A stretch of 64,000 bases of DNA from Sulfitobacter sp. M39. GTDB taxonomy: Bacteria > Pseudomonadota > Alphaproteobacteria > Rhodobacterales > Rhodobacteraceae. The stretch lies in the NCBI RefSeq assembly GCF_021735935.1, contig NZ_WMDZ01000001.1, positions 2,997,300-3,061,299 of the forward strand, read 5' to 3'. Shown here one piece after another: positions 45,296 to 54,881 of this stretch. The notes beneath the pieces were generated by a model. The model did no database searches, was not told the DNA's origin, and was given only the letters and a program-made list of their open reading frames with translations. A program made the position numbers and the translations under genes. How positions within the stretch are numbered: the stretch's first letter is position 1; the number at the start of each line of letters is the position of its first letter.

Positions 45296-46894
45296 ATGAC
45301 GTTAGGCCGCGTAAATCCGCAATTCCGCCTCGAAGATCAGGGCATTAGCGGGCTTGGTGATGTCTATTACAACATGATCGAACCCGCGCTGGTCGAGGCC
45401 GCGCTGAAAAGAGAAGAAGGCACGCTTGGCAAAGGCGGCGCATTTCTTGTCACGACGGGCAAATTCACCGGACGCTCCCCCAAAGATAAACACGTGGTAA
45501 AGACTGATAGTGTTGCCGATAAAATTTGGTGGGAAAACAACGCCGAAATGTCTCCTGAAGGCTTCGAGGCGCTCCATAAAGATATGCTCGAGCACATGCA
45601 GGGGCGCGACTATTTTGTTCAGGATCTTGTGGGCGGGGCAGACCCCAAACACGCGATAAACGTGCGTATGGTGACCGAGCTAGCTTGGCACGGCCTCTTC
45701 ATTCGTCACATGCTGCGCCGGCCTGAACGCGACTCCTTGGATGACTTCATCGCAGATTTCACCGTGATCAACTGCCCCAGCTTCTCGGCAACCCCAGAGA
45801 AACACGACTGCCGGTCGGAAACAGTTATCGCGATGAACTTTGACAAGAAGCTGATCTTGATCGGAGGCACGGAATATGCGGGCGAGAACAAAAAATCCGT
45901 CTTCACCTTGTTGAACTACTTGTTGCCTGAGAAAGGCATCATGCCGATGCACTGCTCCGCCAATCACGCGAACGGCAACCCAGTGGATACCGCCGTTTTC
46001 TTCGGCCTGTCGGGCACCGGAAAAACAACACTTTCTGCAGATCCCGGCCGGACCTTGATCGGTGATGACGAGCATGGATGGTCCGACAACGGCACCTTTA
46101 ACTTCGAAGGCGGCTGCTATGCGAAGACGATCAACCTAAGCAGCGAAGCCGAACCCGAAATCTATGCGACCACCGAAAAATTCGGCACCGTTATCGAGAA
46201 CATGATCTTTGACCAAGAAACCAAAGAGCTGGATTTCGACGACGACAGTCTGACAGCAAATATGCGCTGCGCCTACCCGCTGCACTATATCTCAAACGCT
46301 TCGGCCAAAGCGACCGGTGGGCATCCGAAGAACATCATTATGCTGACGTGCGACGCGTTCGGCGTGCTCCCTCCGATTGCAAGGTTGACACCGGCGCAGG
46401 CTATGTACCACTTCCTGTCAGGCTTTACGTCGAAAGTTGCCGGCACAGAGCGTGGCGTAACCGAACCAGAGCCCACATTCTCCACCTGTTTCGGCGCGCC
46501 CTTTATGCCCCGTCGTCCAGAAGTTTATGGAAACCTTCTACGCGAAAAGATCGCCGACCATGGCGCGACATGTTGGCTTGTGAATACTGGCTGGACTGGC
46601 GGTGCATATGGCACAGGTAGCCGGATGCCAATCAAGGCGACACGGGCATTGCTAACGGCCGCGCTTGAAGGCTCGCTCGCGGGGGTTGAATACCGCAAAG
46701 ATCCAAACTTCGGCTTTGACGTACCTGTTTCTGTGACCGGTGTCGCTGACATTCTACTTGATCCGCGTCGGACCTGGGACAATCCCGAATCCTACGATCG
46801 CCAAGCCAATAAACTTGTCACGATGTTCGCCGAGAACTTTGAGCAATACCTCCCCTACATTGATGAGGATGTAAAATCCGCTGCGATTGGATAA
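45296..46894 (+). CDS. pckA: Phosphoenolpyruvate carboxykinase (ATP)
   Basis: This 532-residue enzyme converts oxaloacetate and ATP to phosphoenolpyruvate, the first gluconeogenic step from C4 acids. The P-loop GLSGTGKT is at 237-244, followed by LIGDDEHGW, which carries the metal-binding acidic residues. I chose the ATG at 45296 ([12 protein letters not shown]), 9 bases after AGGAG; the longer frame extends into untranslated leader. Its divergence from chvI matches gene order in other alphaproteobacteria. Confidence 0.96.
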   Translation: MTLGRVNPQFRLEDQGISGLGDVYYNMIEPALVEAALKREEGTLGKGGAFLVTTGKFTGRSPKDKHVVKTDSVADKIWWENNAEMSPEGFEALHKDMLEHMQGRDYFVQDLVGGADPKHAINVRMVTELAWHGLFIRHMLRRPERDSLDDFIADFTVINCPSFSATPEKHDCRSETVIAMNFDKKLILIGGTEYAGENKKSVFTLLNYLLPEKGIMPMHCSANHANGNPVDTAVFFGLSGTGKTTLSADPGRTLIGDDEHGWSDNGTFNFEGGCYAKTINLSSEAEPEIYATTEKFGTVIENMIFDQETKELDFDDDSLTANMRCAYPLHYISNASAKATGGHPKNIIMLTCDAFGVLPPIARLTPAQAMYHFLSGFTSKVAGTERGVTEPEPTFSTCFGAPFMPRRPEVYGNLLREKIADHGATCWLVNTGWTGGAYGTGSRMPIKATRALLTAALEGSLAGVEYRKDPNFGFDVPVSVTGVADILLDPRRTWDNPESYDRQANKLVTMFAENFEQYLPYIDEDVKSAAIG

Positions 46895-46901
46895 GCCTAT
46901 C

Positions 46902-46928
46902 AGAGCCGCGCAAAAGCGCGGCTCTTTT
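46902..46928 (+). terminator. Rho-independent terminator of pckA
   Basis: A perfect 10-bp stem AGAGCCGCGC/GCGCGGCTCT with loop AAAA is followed by TTTCTTTC, 8 bases after the stop. The convergent gene at 46937 ends just beyond. Confidence 0.93.
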
Positions 46929-46936
46929 CTTTCGTG

Positions 46937-47653
46937 CTAAGCTGCCTTCGAAGACCTGTCTGACAGCGGCATATCAAGTATGAAGCGTAGGTCGTCGCGC
47001 CCCATGTAGGCCATAAATCCCTCGACTGGGGTGTCATTGCCCTGAATGAACCACCGCAACGTGCCAGGTTCCGTATGCATATACCCATGACGCGCAGGAA
47101 AACCCTTATAGACCACTGAGTTTGTCATAAATGCGATAACGTGATCCGGGTCCCAATGCTGCATTGCCTGCCAAAAGGCATATCGCCCCAGCACGGACGA
47201 GAGACCTGCATTTCTGAACTCCCGTGGCGTCGTTCCCACCCAGAATTCACCATGATAACAAACATCCCCGGTGATACGATGAGCTCCCGGCCCCGCACGA
47301 TAGCGCGAGCGTAGAAAGTCAATGTCGACACCGGGTGGCGGGAATTCCACGAACGAACGCCGTAGGTACTCTGACAGTTTTACACCTTTCAAATCCAGCA
47401 TCCGCATTGCCTGCGTATGCATAACGTCCCCGTTGATGTTTCGCCCAACGATCCAGAAGGCGTTGGTTTCGTTCAGGTCGTGCGCCGCTGGGTCGAACGG
47501 CAGGCCAAGCAAATGATCTGGGCGCGCGTCTGATAATATCGTCTTATAAACCTCAAAATCATAACCGACCGTTAATGTGATGCCGGCTTCATGCAAAAGC
47601 GCGGCGCTACTGGCGATGAACCTTTCTCCGTCGTGAAAACTCAACAAGGTCAT
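46937..47653 (-). CDS. Uncharacterised protein, GNAT-like fold suspected
   Basis: I do not recognise this 238-residue protein as a named family. It has no signal or membrane segment. Residues 60-90 (NAFWIVGRNINGDVMHTQAMRMLD) and 130-195 (a strand EFWVGTTPREF, then NAGLSSVLGRYAFWQAM and FMTNSVVYKGFPARHGYMHTE) are arranged like the core strands and the acetyl-CoA loop of GNAT or autoinducer-synthase acyltransferases. That is inferred from pattern only. It sits 78 bases downstream of a LysR-like gene on the same strand, close to a second regulator. Confidence 0.55.
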   Translation of the reverse strand: MTLLSFHDGERFIASSAALLHEAGITLTVGYDFEVYKTILSDARPDHLLGLPFDPAAHDLNETNAFWIVGRNINGDVMHTQAMRMLDLKGVKLSEYLRRSFVEFPPPGVDIDFLRSRYRAGPGAHRITGDVCYHGEFWVGTTPREFRNAGLSSVLGRYAFWQAMQHWDPDHVIAFMTNSVVYKGFPARHGYMHTEPGTLRWFIQGNDTPVEGFMAYMGRDDLRFILDMPLSDRSSKAA

Positions 47654-47731
47654 AATGAACTCTCCTTTGATGCAAGCTGATCAAAGGTTAGCTTATCTGC
47701 CGAAAATTTTCTTTGAATTTTCAGAAGTCGG

Positions 47732-48631
47732 CTAGAAGCCGACAATGGCATCCTCTGGCATTCCCGCCATCACATCTTGATCCAGTCCGGAAATGGTCAC
47801 ATTTCGCGATCTATCCACAGCCGAGATCAAGGCAAAACTTCCGTCAGGGAAACGGCTCGCCATTAAAAGTCGCTTATAGGCCAACGGGATAAGCTCCCCC
47901 CCTGCAGTACTTCTTGGCATCTGCGTGACAACCTCGTCGAGGCGGACCCCGCCGTTCGCCTGAACCTCACGAAAGGGAAAATCCAACATCGCTTCAAACT
48001 CTGGCCCACCGGGGAAATTCCCCAACGGACGCCCGATGCTGCTCCGTGCATTTTCCCAACCCCACCAACTTGTGTAAAATGATTCTTGTCCGACCTCGAT
48101 ACAAATCCAACCACTGGGGGAATCCCTGTAGACCAAAACATAAGGCCGAATTTGTTGAAAATTTTCGTGCTCCAATCGACCTTCGCTTCGGACCCAGGCG
48201 GAGAATGCCTCTTTAATCATCTGCGATTCGCCATCCCATATCTGGGTGAGAGGCCGCTGTTGCTGATAGAAGTTCCACCCATTCGGCGTCTCGTGCGAAA
48301 GACGCAATAGGCCACCGCTGCTACGGGTATTGCCTTGTATCCAAACCTTTCCGCGGGCCAGAAACTCGCGTGCTTCGGGCAAAGCTTCTTCACCACGGAG
48401 TGTTAGTCGATACCGGCGCTCATCGACCTCAAACATCGGTGCGCCTAAATACTCTTCGATTTGGGCAATGTGACGCCGCACTGTTTGCCTGGTACTGCCT
48501 AACAGACGCACCGCTTGGCTTAGGTTCAACGTGTCCGCGAGAACAGTAAAAGATCTAACCATTTCATACAGTAAGGGCGGAATCCGGTCTACATCAAGAT
48601 CAACTGGCTTTTGGCTGTCGATACTGTTCAT
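47732..48631 (-). CDS. DNA-binding regulator with LysR-like N-terminus
   Basis: This 299-residue protein has an N-terminal winged helix (about 25-75: TLNLSQAVRLLGSTRQTVRRH, then IEEYLGAPMFEVDERRYRLT) like LysR-type regulators. The remainder does not look like the usual LysR effector domain: it is Trp-rich, with IWDGESQMI and FYTSWWGWENARSS. It may bind an unusual ligand. I chose the ATG at 48631; a longer frame adds seven residues. It is divergent from the XRE gene and probably cotranscribed with the GNAT-like gene. Confidence 0.7.
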   Translation of the reverse strand: MNSIDSQKPVDLDVDRIPPLLYEMVRSFTVLADTLNLSQAVRLLGSTRQTVRRHIAQIEEYLGAPMFEVDERRYRLTLRGEEALPEAREFLARGKVWIQGNTRSSGGLLRLSHETPNGWNFYQQQRPLTQIWDGESQMIKEAFSAWVRSEGRLEHENFQQIRPYVLVYRDSPSGWICIEVGQESFYTSWWGWENARSSIGRPLGNFPGGPEFEAMLDFPFREVQANGGVRLDEVVTQMPRSTAGGELIPLAYKRLLMASRFPDGSFALISAVDRSRNVTISGLDQDVMAGMPEDAIVGF

Positions 48632-48662
48632 AAAGCACCAGTGGTAAATCAATCATACATTA

Positions 48663-48686
48663 ACGCATTATTCATAATACATGCGT
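48663..48686. promoter_or_regulatory. Nested inverted repeat between two divergent regulators
   Basis: ACGCAT (48663-48668) and ATGCGT (48681-48686) form an outer 6-bp inverted repeat; ATTAT-TC-ATAAT (48667-48678) lies inside it. The element is AT-rich, unlike the surroundings, and lies 32 bases before one regulator and 97 bases before the other. It is a plausible operator. Confidence 0.45.
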
Positions 48687-48782
48687 GGCCACTTTGTAAC
48701 CACAAATTGAATAAATCTATCCAATTGAACGGGAAGAGAGATTTGGGGATGACTATTTCAACAACAACCGGAGGTAATGAAA

Positions 48783-49142
48783 ATGTCACATCCAGTGGAT
48801 ATCCACGTTGGCAAAAAACTAAAACAAATTCGCACGCTGCGTCGGCTTTCCCAAACTGATGTTGCAAAGCGCCTAAAGCTGTCGTTTCAACAAATTCAAA
48901 AGTACGAAATTGGATCGAACCGCGTTGCCGCCAGCCGCCTGTTTGAACTGTCTCAGATTTTAGACGTAACGCCCGCGTATTTCTTTGAAGGCCTTCACGA
49001 CAACACCAATGACGCCCCAGCGTCAGACCCAAGCATTGAAATTGTGAGCGCGCTTGCCGCGATACATGATGACGCGCTGAAAACGCGCATTGTCACCTTT
49101 ATCGAAGACGTCTCTGGGTTGACCGTCGCACGTCAGGGATAG
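48783..49142 (+). CDS. XRE-family transcriptional regulator
   Basis: This 119-residue protein has a Cro/C1-type helix-turn-helix at about 11-68 (RRLSQTDVAKRLKLSFQQIQKYEIGSNRV). A short C-terminal part follows, without a known sensor domain; its SALAAIHDDALKTRI helix might mediate dimerisation. GGAGG stands 8 bases before the ATG at 48783; the ATG at 48777 would be too close. It is divergent from the LysR-like gene across 151 bases and convergent with the TauE gene. Confidence 0.85.
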   Translation: MSHPVDIHVGKKLKQIRTLRRLSQTDVAKRLKLSFQQIQKYEIGSNRVAASRLFELSQILDVTPAYFFEGLHDNTNDAPASDPSIEIVSALAAIHDDALKTRIVTFIEDVSGLTVARQG

Positions 49143-49145
49143 GTT

Positions 49146-49913
49146 TTACCCCAAAAGCCCCCGACGCACCAAGTTTGCGCCAGCAACTAACAAGATGACC
49201 AGCGTCGCTTTTTTAAACGATGCTTGGTCAATCTTGTCCATCACACGACCACCAAGCCACATCCCCAGCAACGCTGGCAGGATCATCGCCGCTGAAAATG
49301 GAGCGGTTTCCGCGCGCAAAACGCCTGAGCCAAAGTGCGAGAAAAGCAGCAGCACAGCACCAAGTCCGTAAATGACACCTTGAACGCGCATCTGGTCATG
49401 CTTTGGGGTACCAAGAGCGGTCAGATAAGCGACTGTCGGCGGGCCCCAAACGGCTGAAACGCCGCCAACTGCACCGGCGAAGAAGCCAATAAATGCTTCC
49501 AATTTTGCCGATCGATGAGACAACGCAAAACTGCGCCCCGTCACTTGCCAAAGGGCGAACAGCGTGATCGGGACACCAATGACCAGCAACATTGTATCGG
49601 CCGCGAGGTAGCGAACCGTTTGCGCAGACAAGCAAAGTGCAATGCCGCCCGCAATCAGAAAAACTTTAAACATTTTCATAGATGCCCACGCAGCACCAAA
49701 GCCCTGACGTAGAGCCTGAAACATATTCGTAATGACTGTTGGAAAAATCAGCCCCGCCAGCGCGAGCTCCGGCGACAGAAACATCGTCAGGCCAGAGATC
49801 AAGACCAAAGGCATTGCAAAGCCAACGACACCCTTAATAAAACCTGCAACCAACGCAATACCGAAGGCAAACAGCCACTCATGCGGAGTCAAAAGTGCTA
49901 GCAACATATCCAT
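49146..49913 (-). CDS. TauE/SafE family sulfite/anion exporter
   Basis: This 255-residue membrane protein has about seven to eight helices and two similar halves, each opening with a G-rich segment (GIALVAGFIKGVVGFAMP and GFFAGAVGGVSAVWGPP), the mark of TauE/SafE permeases. The substrate is undetermined; sulfite, sulfoacetate and other organosulfonates are known for the family. I chose the ATG at 49913 because AGGGG lies close upstream; other in-frame starts exist at 49907 and 49925. It is divergent from mcd. Confidence 0.85.
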   Translation of the reverse strand: MDMLLALLTPHEWLFAFGIALVAGFIKGVVGFAMPLVLISGLTMFLSPELALAGLIFPTVITNMFQALRQGFGAAWASMKMFKVFLIAGGIALCLSAQTVRYLAADTMLLVIGVPITLFALWQVTGRSFALSHRSAKLEAFIGFFAGAVGGVSAVWGPPTVAYLTALGTPKHDQMRVQGVIYGLGAVLLLFSHFGSGVLRAETAPFSAAMILPALLGMWLGGRVMDKIDQASFKKATLVILLVAGANLVRRGLLG

Positions 49914-50059
49914 ATCGCCCCTCATACCAAGATTGAAGCCGAGCGCACGTGAAATCCTCAAGGTAATTTAAAACCAAATTGCCGCACTCAAACGTATCTT
50001 TATTGTGCTGCAGCTGCGAAAGGTCTATGTCATCCTCAAGCAAACAAGGGAGCAACCAG

Positions 50060-51745
50060 ATGGCACATGACGGACACGACGTGATTTCCAGTGGGCAGGT
50101 CGTGATTGACGATCTTCTCGCAATCACCAAATCGACGCTGCCCCACGTGGATAACCTTTTGCAGGCTGCCAAGACGGCTGTCCGCGCGACGGTATCGCAA
50201 GATGAAAAAATTTCTAACGCGCTCGTCGAGGAAAACCAAACTGCCGCGCATGGCTTGGCCTGGCTGGCGACCTATGCTCAATCACTGACGCAAATGCAGC
50301 TCTGGTCAGAAAAGCTAGAGGCCGAAGGAAACTTTCTCGAGACAGAACAGCTGATCCATCAAATCGCGTTTGGTGAATATCTTTGCCAGATCTGCGGCGG
50401 CATCCAGATGAACCAAGGGGAAATTCTGCGCCTTCATGATTTGGGGATATCCAACGAGGACCAGCAAGCCTTTACCAGCACTAGCATCGAGACGCTTAAA
50501 CGCGCCGGCAACACCCAAACGGCACGCACCCGGCTGGTCGAACTCATGCAAGAGCAAAGCGCAAACATCACCGTCGGGCGGTCCGGCCTTGACGAAGAGC
50601 TGGAGATGATCCGCGAACAATTCCGCCGCTATGCCGTTGAAAAAGTAGAGCCCTTTGCGCATGAATGGCATCTCAAGGATCAACTGATCCCGATCGGAGT
50701 CATCAACGAGCTGGCCGAGATGGGCGTATTTGGCCTGACCATCCCGGAAGAATTTGGCGGCTTTGGCCTATCCAAAGCTTCCATGTGTGTCGTGTCTGAA
50801 GAGCTGTCGCGCGGTTACATCGGGGTCGGCTCACTCGGCACGCGGTCTGAAATCGCTGCAGAGCTGATCATCGCAGGCGGTACGGATGCCCAAAAGGAAA
50901 AATGGCTCCCTCGGATTGCCAGTGCAGAGACTCTCCCCACCGCGGTATTCACTGAACCCAACACTGGGTCCGACCTTGGCTCTTTGCGCACACGCGCGGT
51001 GAAGGATGGCGAAGATTACAAGATAACAGGCAATAAAACATGGATCACGCATGCAGCGCGCACCCATGTCATGACGCTCTTGGCCCGAACCGATCCGCAG
51101 ACCTCGAACTACAAAGGTCTGTCAATGTTCCTAGCCGAGAAAACGCCCGGCGATGACGAGAACCCCTTCCCTTCCGAAGGCATGACCGGCGGCGAGATCG
51201 AAGTGCTCGGCTACCGCGGCATGAAAGAATACGAGCTTGGGTTCGATGGCTTCCACGTCAAAGGGGAAAACCTTCTGGGTGGCGAAGAGGGCAAAGGTTT
51301 CAAACAGTTGATGGAAACCTTTGAAAGCGCGCGCATCCAAACCGCTGCACGCGCCATCGGAGTCGCACAATCCGCGCTCGACATCTCTATGCAGTATGCG
51401 ATTGATCGCAAGCAGTTCGGCAAGTCCCTCATCAATTTCCCTCGCGTGTCGTCCAAACTGGCAATGATGGCGGTTGAGATTATGATCGCGCGTCAGCTCA
51501 CGTATTTCTCCGCTTTCGAAAAGGATGAAGGCCGTCGTTGCGATGTCGAAGCGGGTATGGCCAAGCTTCTAGGCGCACGTGTTGCGTGGGCAGCAGCGGA
51601 CAACGGCTTGCAAATCCACGGCGGGAATGGTTTTGCCCTCGAATACAAAATAAGCCGTGTCCTTTGTGATGCGCGTATCCTCAACATCTTTGAGGGTGCC
51701 GCAGAGATTCAGGCGCAGGTCATCTCGCGCCGGTTGCTCGGATAA
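50060..51745 (+). CDS. mcd: (2S)-methylsuccinyl-CoA dehydrogenase
   Basis: This 561-residue flavoprotein belongs to the acyl-CoA dehydrogenase superfamily but is about 170 residues longer than ordinary ones. Residues 1-170 form an extra helical domain (LLQAAKTAVRATV and ALVEENQTAAHGLAWLATYAQSL). The classical catalytic core then follows with FTEPNTGSDLGSLRTRA and GYRGMKEYELGF. This length and architecture mark Mcd of the ethylmalonyl-CoA pathway, which oxidises methylsuccinyl-CoA to mesaconyl-CoA. The start at 50060 follows AGGGAG. EtfBA elsewhere in the window is its likely electron acceptor. Confidence 0.88.
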   Translation: MAHDGHDVISSGQVVIDDLLAITKSTLPHVDNLLQAAKTAVRATVSQDEKISNALVEENQTAAHGLAWLATYAQSLTQMQLWSEKLEAEGNFLETEQLIHQIAFGEYLCQICGGIQMNQGEILRLHDLGISNEDQQAFTSTSIETLKRAGNTQTARTRLVELMQEQSANITVGRSGLDEELEMIREQFRRYAVEKVEPFAHEWHLKDQLIPIGVINELAEMGVFGLTIPEEFGGFGLSKASMCVVSEELSRGYIGVGSLGTRSEIAAELIIAGGTDAQKEKWLPRIASAETLPTAVFTEPNTGSDLGSLRTRAVKDGEDYKITGNKTWITHAARTHVMTLLARTDPQTSNYKGLSMFLAEKTPGDDENPFPSEGMTGGEIEVLGYRGMKEYELGFDGFHVKGENLLGGEEGKGFKQLMETFESARIQTAARAIGVAQSALDISMQYAIDRKQFGKSLINFPRVSSKLAMMAVEIMIARQLTYFSAFEKDEGRRCDVEAGMAKLLGARVAWAAADNGLQIHGGNGFALEYKISRVLCDARILNIFEGAAEIQAQVISRRLLG

Positions 51746-51751
51746 AGCTCG

Positions 51752-51783
51752 GGCAGCCTGACGCGTGAAATCGTCTGGCTGCC
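51752..51783 (+). terminator. Hairpin after mcd
   Basis: GGCAGCC/GGCTGCC outer arms and GACG/CGTC inner arms are separated by a T-T mismatch. The hairpin lies 6 bases after the mcd stop but lacks a T tract, so it is either a weak terminator or an mRNA 3' stabiliser. Confidence 0.4.
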
Positions 51784-51795
51784 TATCCTGACCCT

Positions 51796-52191
51796 ATGAT
51801 CAAGCTGACCTCCCTCTTACTGGCTATCACCCTGACGACCCAGTGCAGTCAGGACGAGACTCTGCGGGCCTATGGGGCCGCCGACCGCCTATGGCGCTTG
51901 CAAGAACTGAACGGGGTCGCGTTCTCAGCAAACACACAGCTGTCCTTTCCGGAAAAGGAACAGGTTATCGTTCAAGGCCCCTGCAATCGGATGTCCGGCA
52001 CGAACAAACTGCCCTACCCTTGGTTTTCTTTCACGCTCATATCCTCCACCAAAAAGGCATGTCCTGATCTAAGCCAAGAAAACATCGTTATCGACGCGCT
52101 CAACAACGCCACCCTCGTCGAGATTCTGAATGACGTTATGATTCTGTCTAACACCGAAGACCTTAATATGGTGTTTCGCGCCGTCGACTAA
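51796..52191 (+). CDS. META-domain (HslJ-like) exported protein
   Basis: This is a 131-residue protein with a hydrophobic N-terminus (about 3-16) that looks like a signal peptide; Cys17 lies in TTQC, a poor lipobox. The body [11 protein letters not shown], then [15 protein letters not shown] and [11 protein letters not shown], matches the META/DUF306 domain of HslJ. In E. coli HslJ relates to novobiocin tolerance; no function is proven here. Its 3' end overlaps the convergent recO gene by 29 bases. Confidence 0.75.
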   Translation: MIKLTSLLLAITLTTQCSQDETLRAYGAADRLWRLQELNGVAFSANTQLSFPEKEQVIVQGPCNRMSGTNKLPYPWFSFTLISSTKKACPDLSQENIVIDALNNATLVEILNDVMILSNTEDLNMVFRAVD

Positions 52192-52900
52192 ATGCCTCTA
52201 CGTAGCGCGCGCGCGCTTCGGGGAGGGGCTTGTCCCCTAGATCGCGCGCCAGATGCCGCTCCAGGAAATATCCCGTGGTTTTGAACGCCAGTGCAATATC
52301 CGCATCGCTCGCATCCCCTTCCCCGCGTAAAACGGGAGACAATGGCAGCATTTTATCAACCCACTCCCCCGCCCCTTCCCGGGTCACAGCACGCCCCGTT
52401 TTCGGGGACACGAAGACCAGCCCGCTGGTCCGTCCAGTCACCGCACAGGCGCTCAGATCAAGACCATACCCCAGTTCATCCAGCAAGCTGACTTCCCACT
52501 GAAGATAGGCCAACGGCCACAGATCGCCTTGCCCTAACAGGTCCAGCAACGCCTCGGTGCGCCGATATAGCGGAGCGTGCGGCTCGCGTTCGGGCAATGC
52601 AAAGGCAAGCAGCCCCGTCACCGCATTCAAACCCGCAAGGCTAAGCCGATCATGCATAGCCAGTGCCGCACGGCTGCGCACAGGTTCAACGGTGAACGCG
52701 CCGATATGATCCTCAAGCCGCGCGCGCCATGCGATGTCTAACTGCGCGCCCGGTTGAAGAATTGGGGCAATCTTGCGACTGGTACCGCCGCGCACGATCC
52801 CGGCATGGCGGCCGCGCTCGGGGGTGAACACCTCGATGATGGCCGATGTCTCACCATGGCGGCGCGCGCTTAGCAAAATGCCTTGATCGCGCCATTCCAT
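52163..52900 (-). CDS. recO: DNA repair protein RecO
   Basis: This 245-residue protein works with RecR to load RecA at gaps. The N-terminal OB fold (about 1-80) begins [21 protein letters not shown], and the helical C-terminal domain includes [15 protein letters not shown]. It lacks the four-cysteine zinc site of some RecO proteins, as is common in this group. It is the last gene of the folK-to-recO series, overlapping DUF1491 by one base. Confidence 0.93.
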   Translation of the reverse strand: MEWRDQGILLSARRHGETSAIIEVFTPERGRHAGIVRGGTSRKIAPILQPGAQLDIAWRARLEDHIGAFTVEPVRSRAALAMHDRLSLAGLNAVTGLLAFALPEREPHAPLYRRTEALLDLLGQGDLWPLAYLQWEVSLLDELGYGLDLSACAVTGRTSGLVFVSPKTGRAVTREGAGEWVDKMLPLSPVLRGEGDASDADIALAFKTTGYFLERHLARDLGDKPLPEARARYVEAFSRRRETPY

Positions 52901-53229
52901 CAGCTCAGCCCGTCATCATGCAGCAGATGCCGACCCTGCCTGTCTTCGACCTCGATCACCCATAGGTCCGGATCAAAGCCGCGCTGCCGGCTGATCGACG
53001 CATCAACCTCCGGCTCCTGTCCGCTTGTCATTTCAACCCAGGTCCGCTCACCACTGATTAAATCGAAACTTTTCTGAAAAAGCTGGGCATTTCCATCGAG
53101 CGTTGCGAGCTTCACTAGAACAGCGCCGCCGGTGTCATCCCCATGCGCGACCACGAACGCGGGAATATCATACACCCGCAGCCGCGCTAGATAGGCATCG
53201 ACCCAGAACCGCGCGGTCAGCCGGGCCAT
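52900..53229 (-). CDS. DUF1491 family protein
   Basis: This is a 109-residue protein typical of alphaproteobacterial DUF1491, with [38 protein letters not shown] and [16 protein letters not shown]. It is small, soluble, and has no known activity. The conserved position between era and recO suggests it belongs to the same transcription unit, but gives no function. Confidence 0.82.
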   Translation of the reverse strand: MARLTARFWVDAYLARLRVYDIPAFVVAHGDDTGGAVLVKLATLDGNAQLFQKSFDLISGERTWVEMTSGQEPEVDASISRQRGFDPDLWVIEVEDRQGRHLLHDDGLS

Positions 53230-53289
53230 GACAGCCCCGTCGTTCCAAATGGTGTAAAATCCTCCCCGAAGGGTCGGGCCGCACCAAAC

Positions 53290-54198
53290 CTAGACATTGC
53301 CGTCTTTGAACTCCAACCCCATCTCGGAGTAGCGCTCCGCCTCATCCAGCCAGTTCGGGCGCACTTTGACCTGCAAAAACAGGTGCACTTTTCGGCCGAG
53401 GAATTCTTCAAGCTCCTCGCGAGAGGCTTTGCTGACCGCCTTGATCGTTTCGCCCTTGTTGCCAAGCACGATACCCTTGTGACCGTCACGTACTACATAG
53501 ATCAACTGATCCACCCGCGCAGAGCCGTCTTTACGCTCTTCCCAGTTTTCCGTCTCGACCGTCAGCTGATAGGGCAGCTCCTGATGCAGACGCAGGGTCA
53601 GTTTCTCACGGGTCATTTCGGCGGCGATCATGCGCATGGGCAGATCGGCGATCTGATCTTCGGGATAGAGCCACGGCCCCTCGGGTAATTCGCCCGCCAG
53701 CCATTGGCGCAATGTATCCACACCATGCCCCCGCTCGGCCGAAATCATGAATGTTTCGGCAAAATCATAACGGTCGTTCATCTCTTTGCTCAGCCCCAAC
53801 AGGACCGGAGCTTCGACACGGTCGATCTTGTTGATCGCAAGCGCGACCTTGCGTCCCTGACCAATGTCGGCGAGGCCTTCCAGGATACGCTCGACCCCTT
53901 CGGTGATCCCGCGGTTGGCCTCGATCAGCAGAATGACAACATCGGCATCCGCAGCGCCCCCCCAAGCCGCGGCCACCATGGCGCGGTCCAGACGGCGACG
54001 GGGCTGGAACAGACCGGGGGTGTCCACGAACACAAGCTGGCTTTCCCCTTCCATCGCAACCCCACGAATGCGGGCGCGTGTGGTCTGCACCTTATGGGTC
54101 ACGATCGACACTTTCGCGCCGACCATGCGGTTCAGCAACGTCGATTTGCCCGCATTGGGCTCGCCGATCAGGGCGATAAATCCGGCGCGCGTGGTCAT
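53290..54198 (-). CDS. era: GTPase Era
   Basis: This is a 302-residue GTPase for 16S rRNA maturation and 30S assembly. The P-loop GEPNAGKST is at 12-20, DTPGLFQP is G3, and NKIDR is G4. The C-terminal KH domain follows ([23 protein letters not shown], about 235-260). It overlaps rnc by 4 bases, so RNase III and Era are produced together, as in most proteobacteria. Confidence 0.97.
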   Translation of the reverse strand: MTTRAGFIALIGEPNAGKSTLLNRMVGAKVSIVTHKVQTTRARIRGVAMEGESQLVFVDTPGLFQPRRRLDRAMVAAAWGGAADADVVILLIEANRGITEGVERILEGLADIGQGRKVALAINKIDRVEAPVLLGLSKEMNDRYDFAETFMISAERGHGVDTLRQWLAGELPEGPWLYPEDQIADLPMRMIAAEMTREKLTLRLHQELPYQLTVETENWEERKDGSARVDQLIYVVRDGHKGIVLGNKGETIKAVSKASREELEEFLGRKVHLFLQVKVRPNWLDEAERYSEMGLEFKDGNV

Positions 54199-54881
54199 GA
54201 GGGTCTCTCCAATTGGGCCAAGAGCGTCTTGGCAGCGGCCTGTTCGGCCTGACGTTTCGATGGGGCTGACGCGACGGCGCTGGCCCCGTTTTCAATCCGG
54301 GCGGTGATGGTAAACACCGGGGCGTGGTCTGGCCCCTGCCGGTCGGTCTGAACATAGGCGGGGGGCGGCAAGCCGCGCGCTTGCGCCCATTCTTGCAGCG
54401 CAGTCTTGGCGTCGCGGGCGTCTTGCTTGACCTGCATCACGCGGTCACCCCACAATCGCAGGATCAACGCTTTGGCCTCGTCAAATCCGCCATCCAGATA
54501 GACAGCCGCGATGATAGCCTCGATCGCGTCCCCCAACAACGCCTGCTTGCGGCGACCGCCAGACAACATCTCTGACCGGCCAAGCTTCAGCACGGCGCCC
54601 ATGTCGATCTCGCGCGCGACCTCGGCGCAGGCTTCCTTGCGCACCAACGCATTGAACCGCGGGGCCAGCTGCCCTTCGGTTGCGGCGGGATCAAGTTTCA
54701 GCAGCGCTTCGGCCATAACCAGCCCCAGAACGCGATCCCCCAGAAACTCAAGCCGCTGGTTGTCGTCACGATTGGCCGACGACATAGAGGCATGGGTCAC
54801 CGCGCGGTTCAACAGCTCCGGCTTGGCAAAGTGGTACCCGATGCGGCCTTCAAAGGCCTTGAGATCAGCGTTTAACTTCAC
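54195..54881 (-). CDS. rnc: Ribonuclease III
   Basis: This is a 228-residue RNase III that cuts double-stranded RNA, including rRNA precursors. The catalytic signature [15 protein letters not shown] is at about 38-52. The second acidic pair is in [18 protein letters not shown], and a double-stranded RNA-binding domain occupies about 160-225. It overlaps lepB and era by 4 bases each. Confidence 0.97.
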   Translation of the reverse strand: MKLNADLKAFEGRIGYHFAKPELLNRAVTHASMSSANRDDNQRLEFLGDRVLGLVMAEALLKLDPAATEGQLAPRFNALVRKEACAEVAREIDMGAVLKLGRSEMLSGGRRKQALLGDAIEAIIAAVYLDGGFDEAKALILRLWGDRVMQVKQDARDAKTALQEWAQARGLPPPAYVQTDRQGPDHAPVFTITARIENGASAVASAPSKRQAEQAAAKTLLAQLERPS

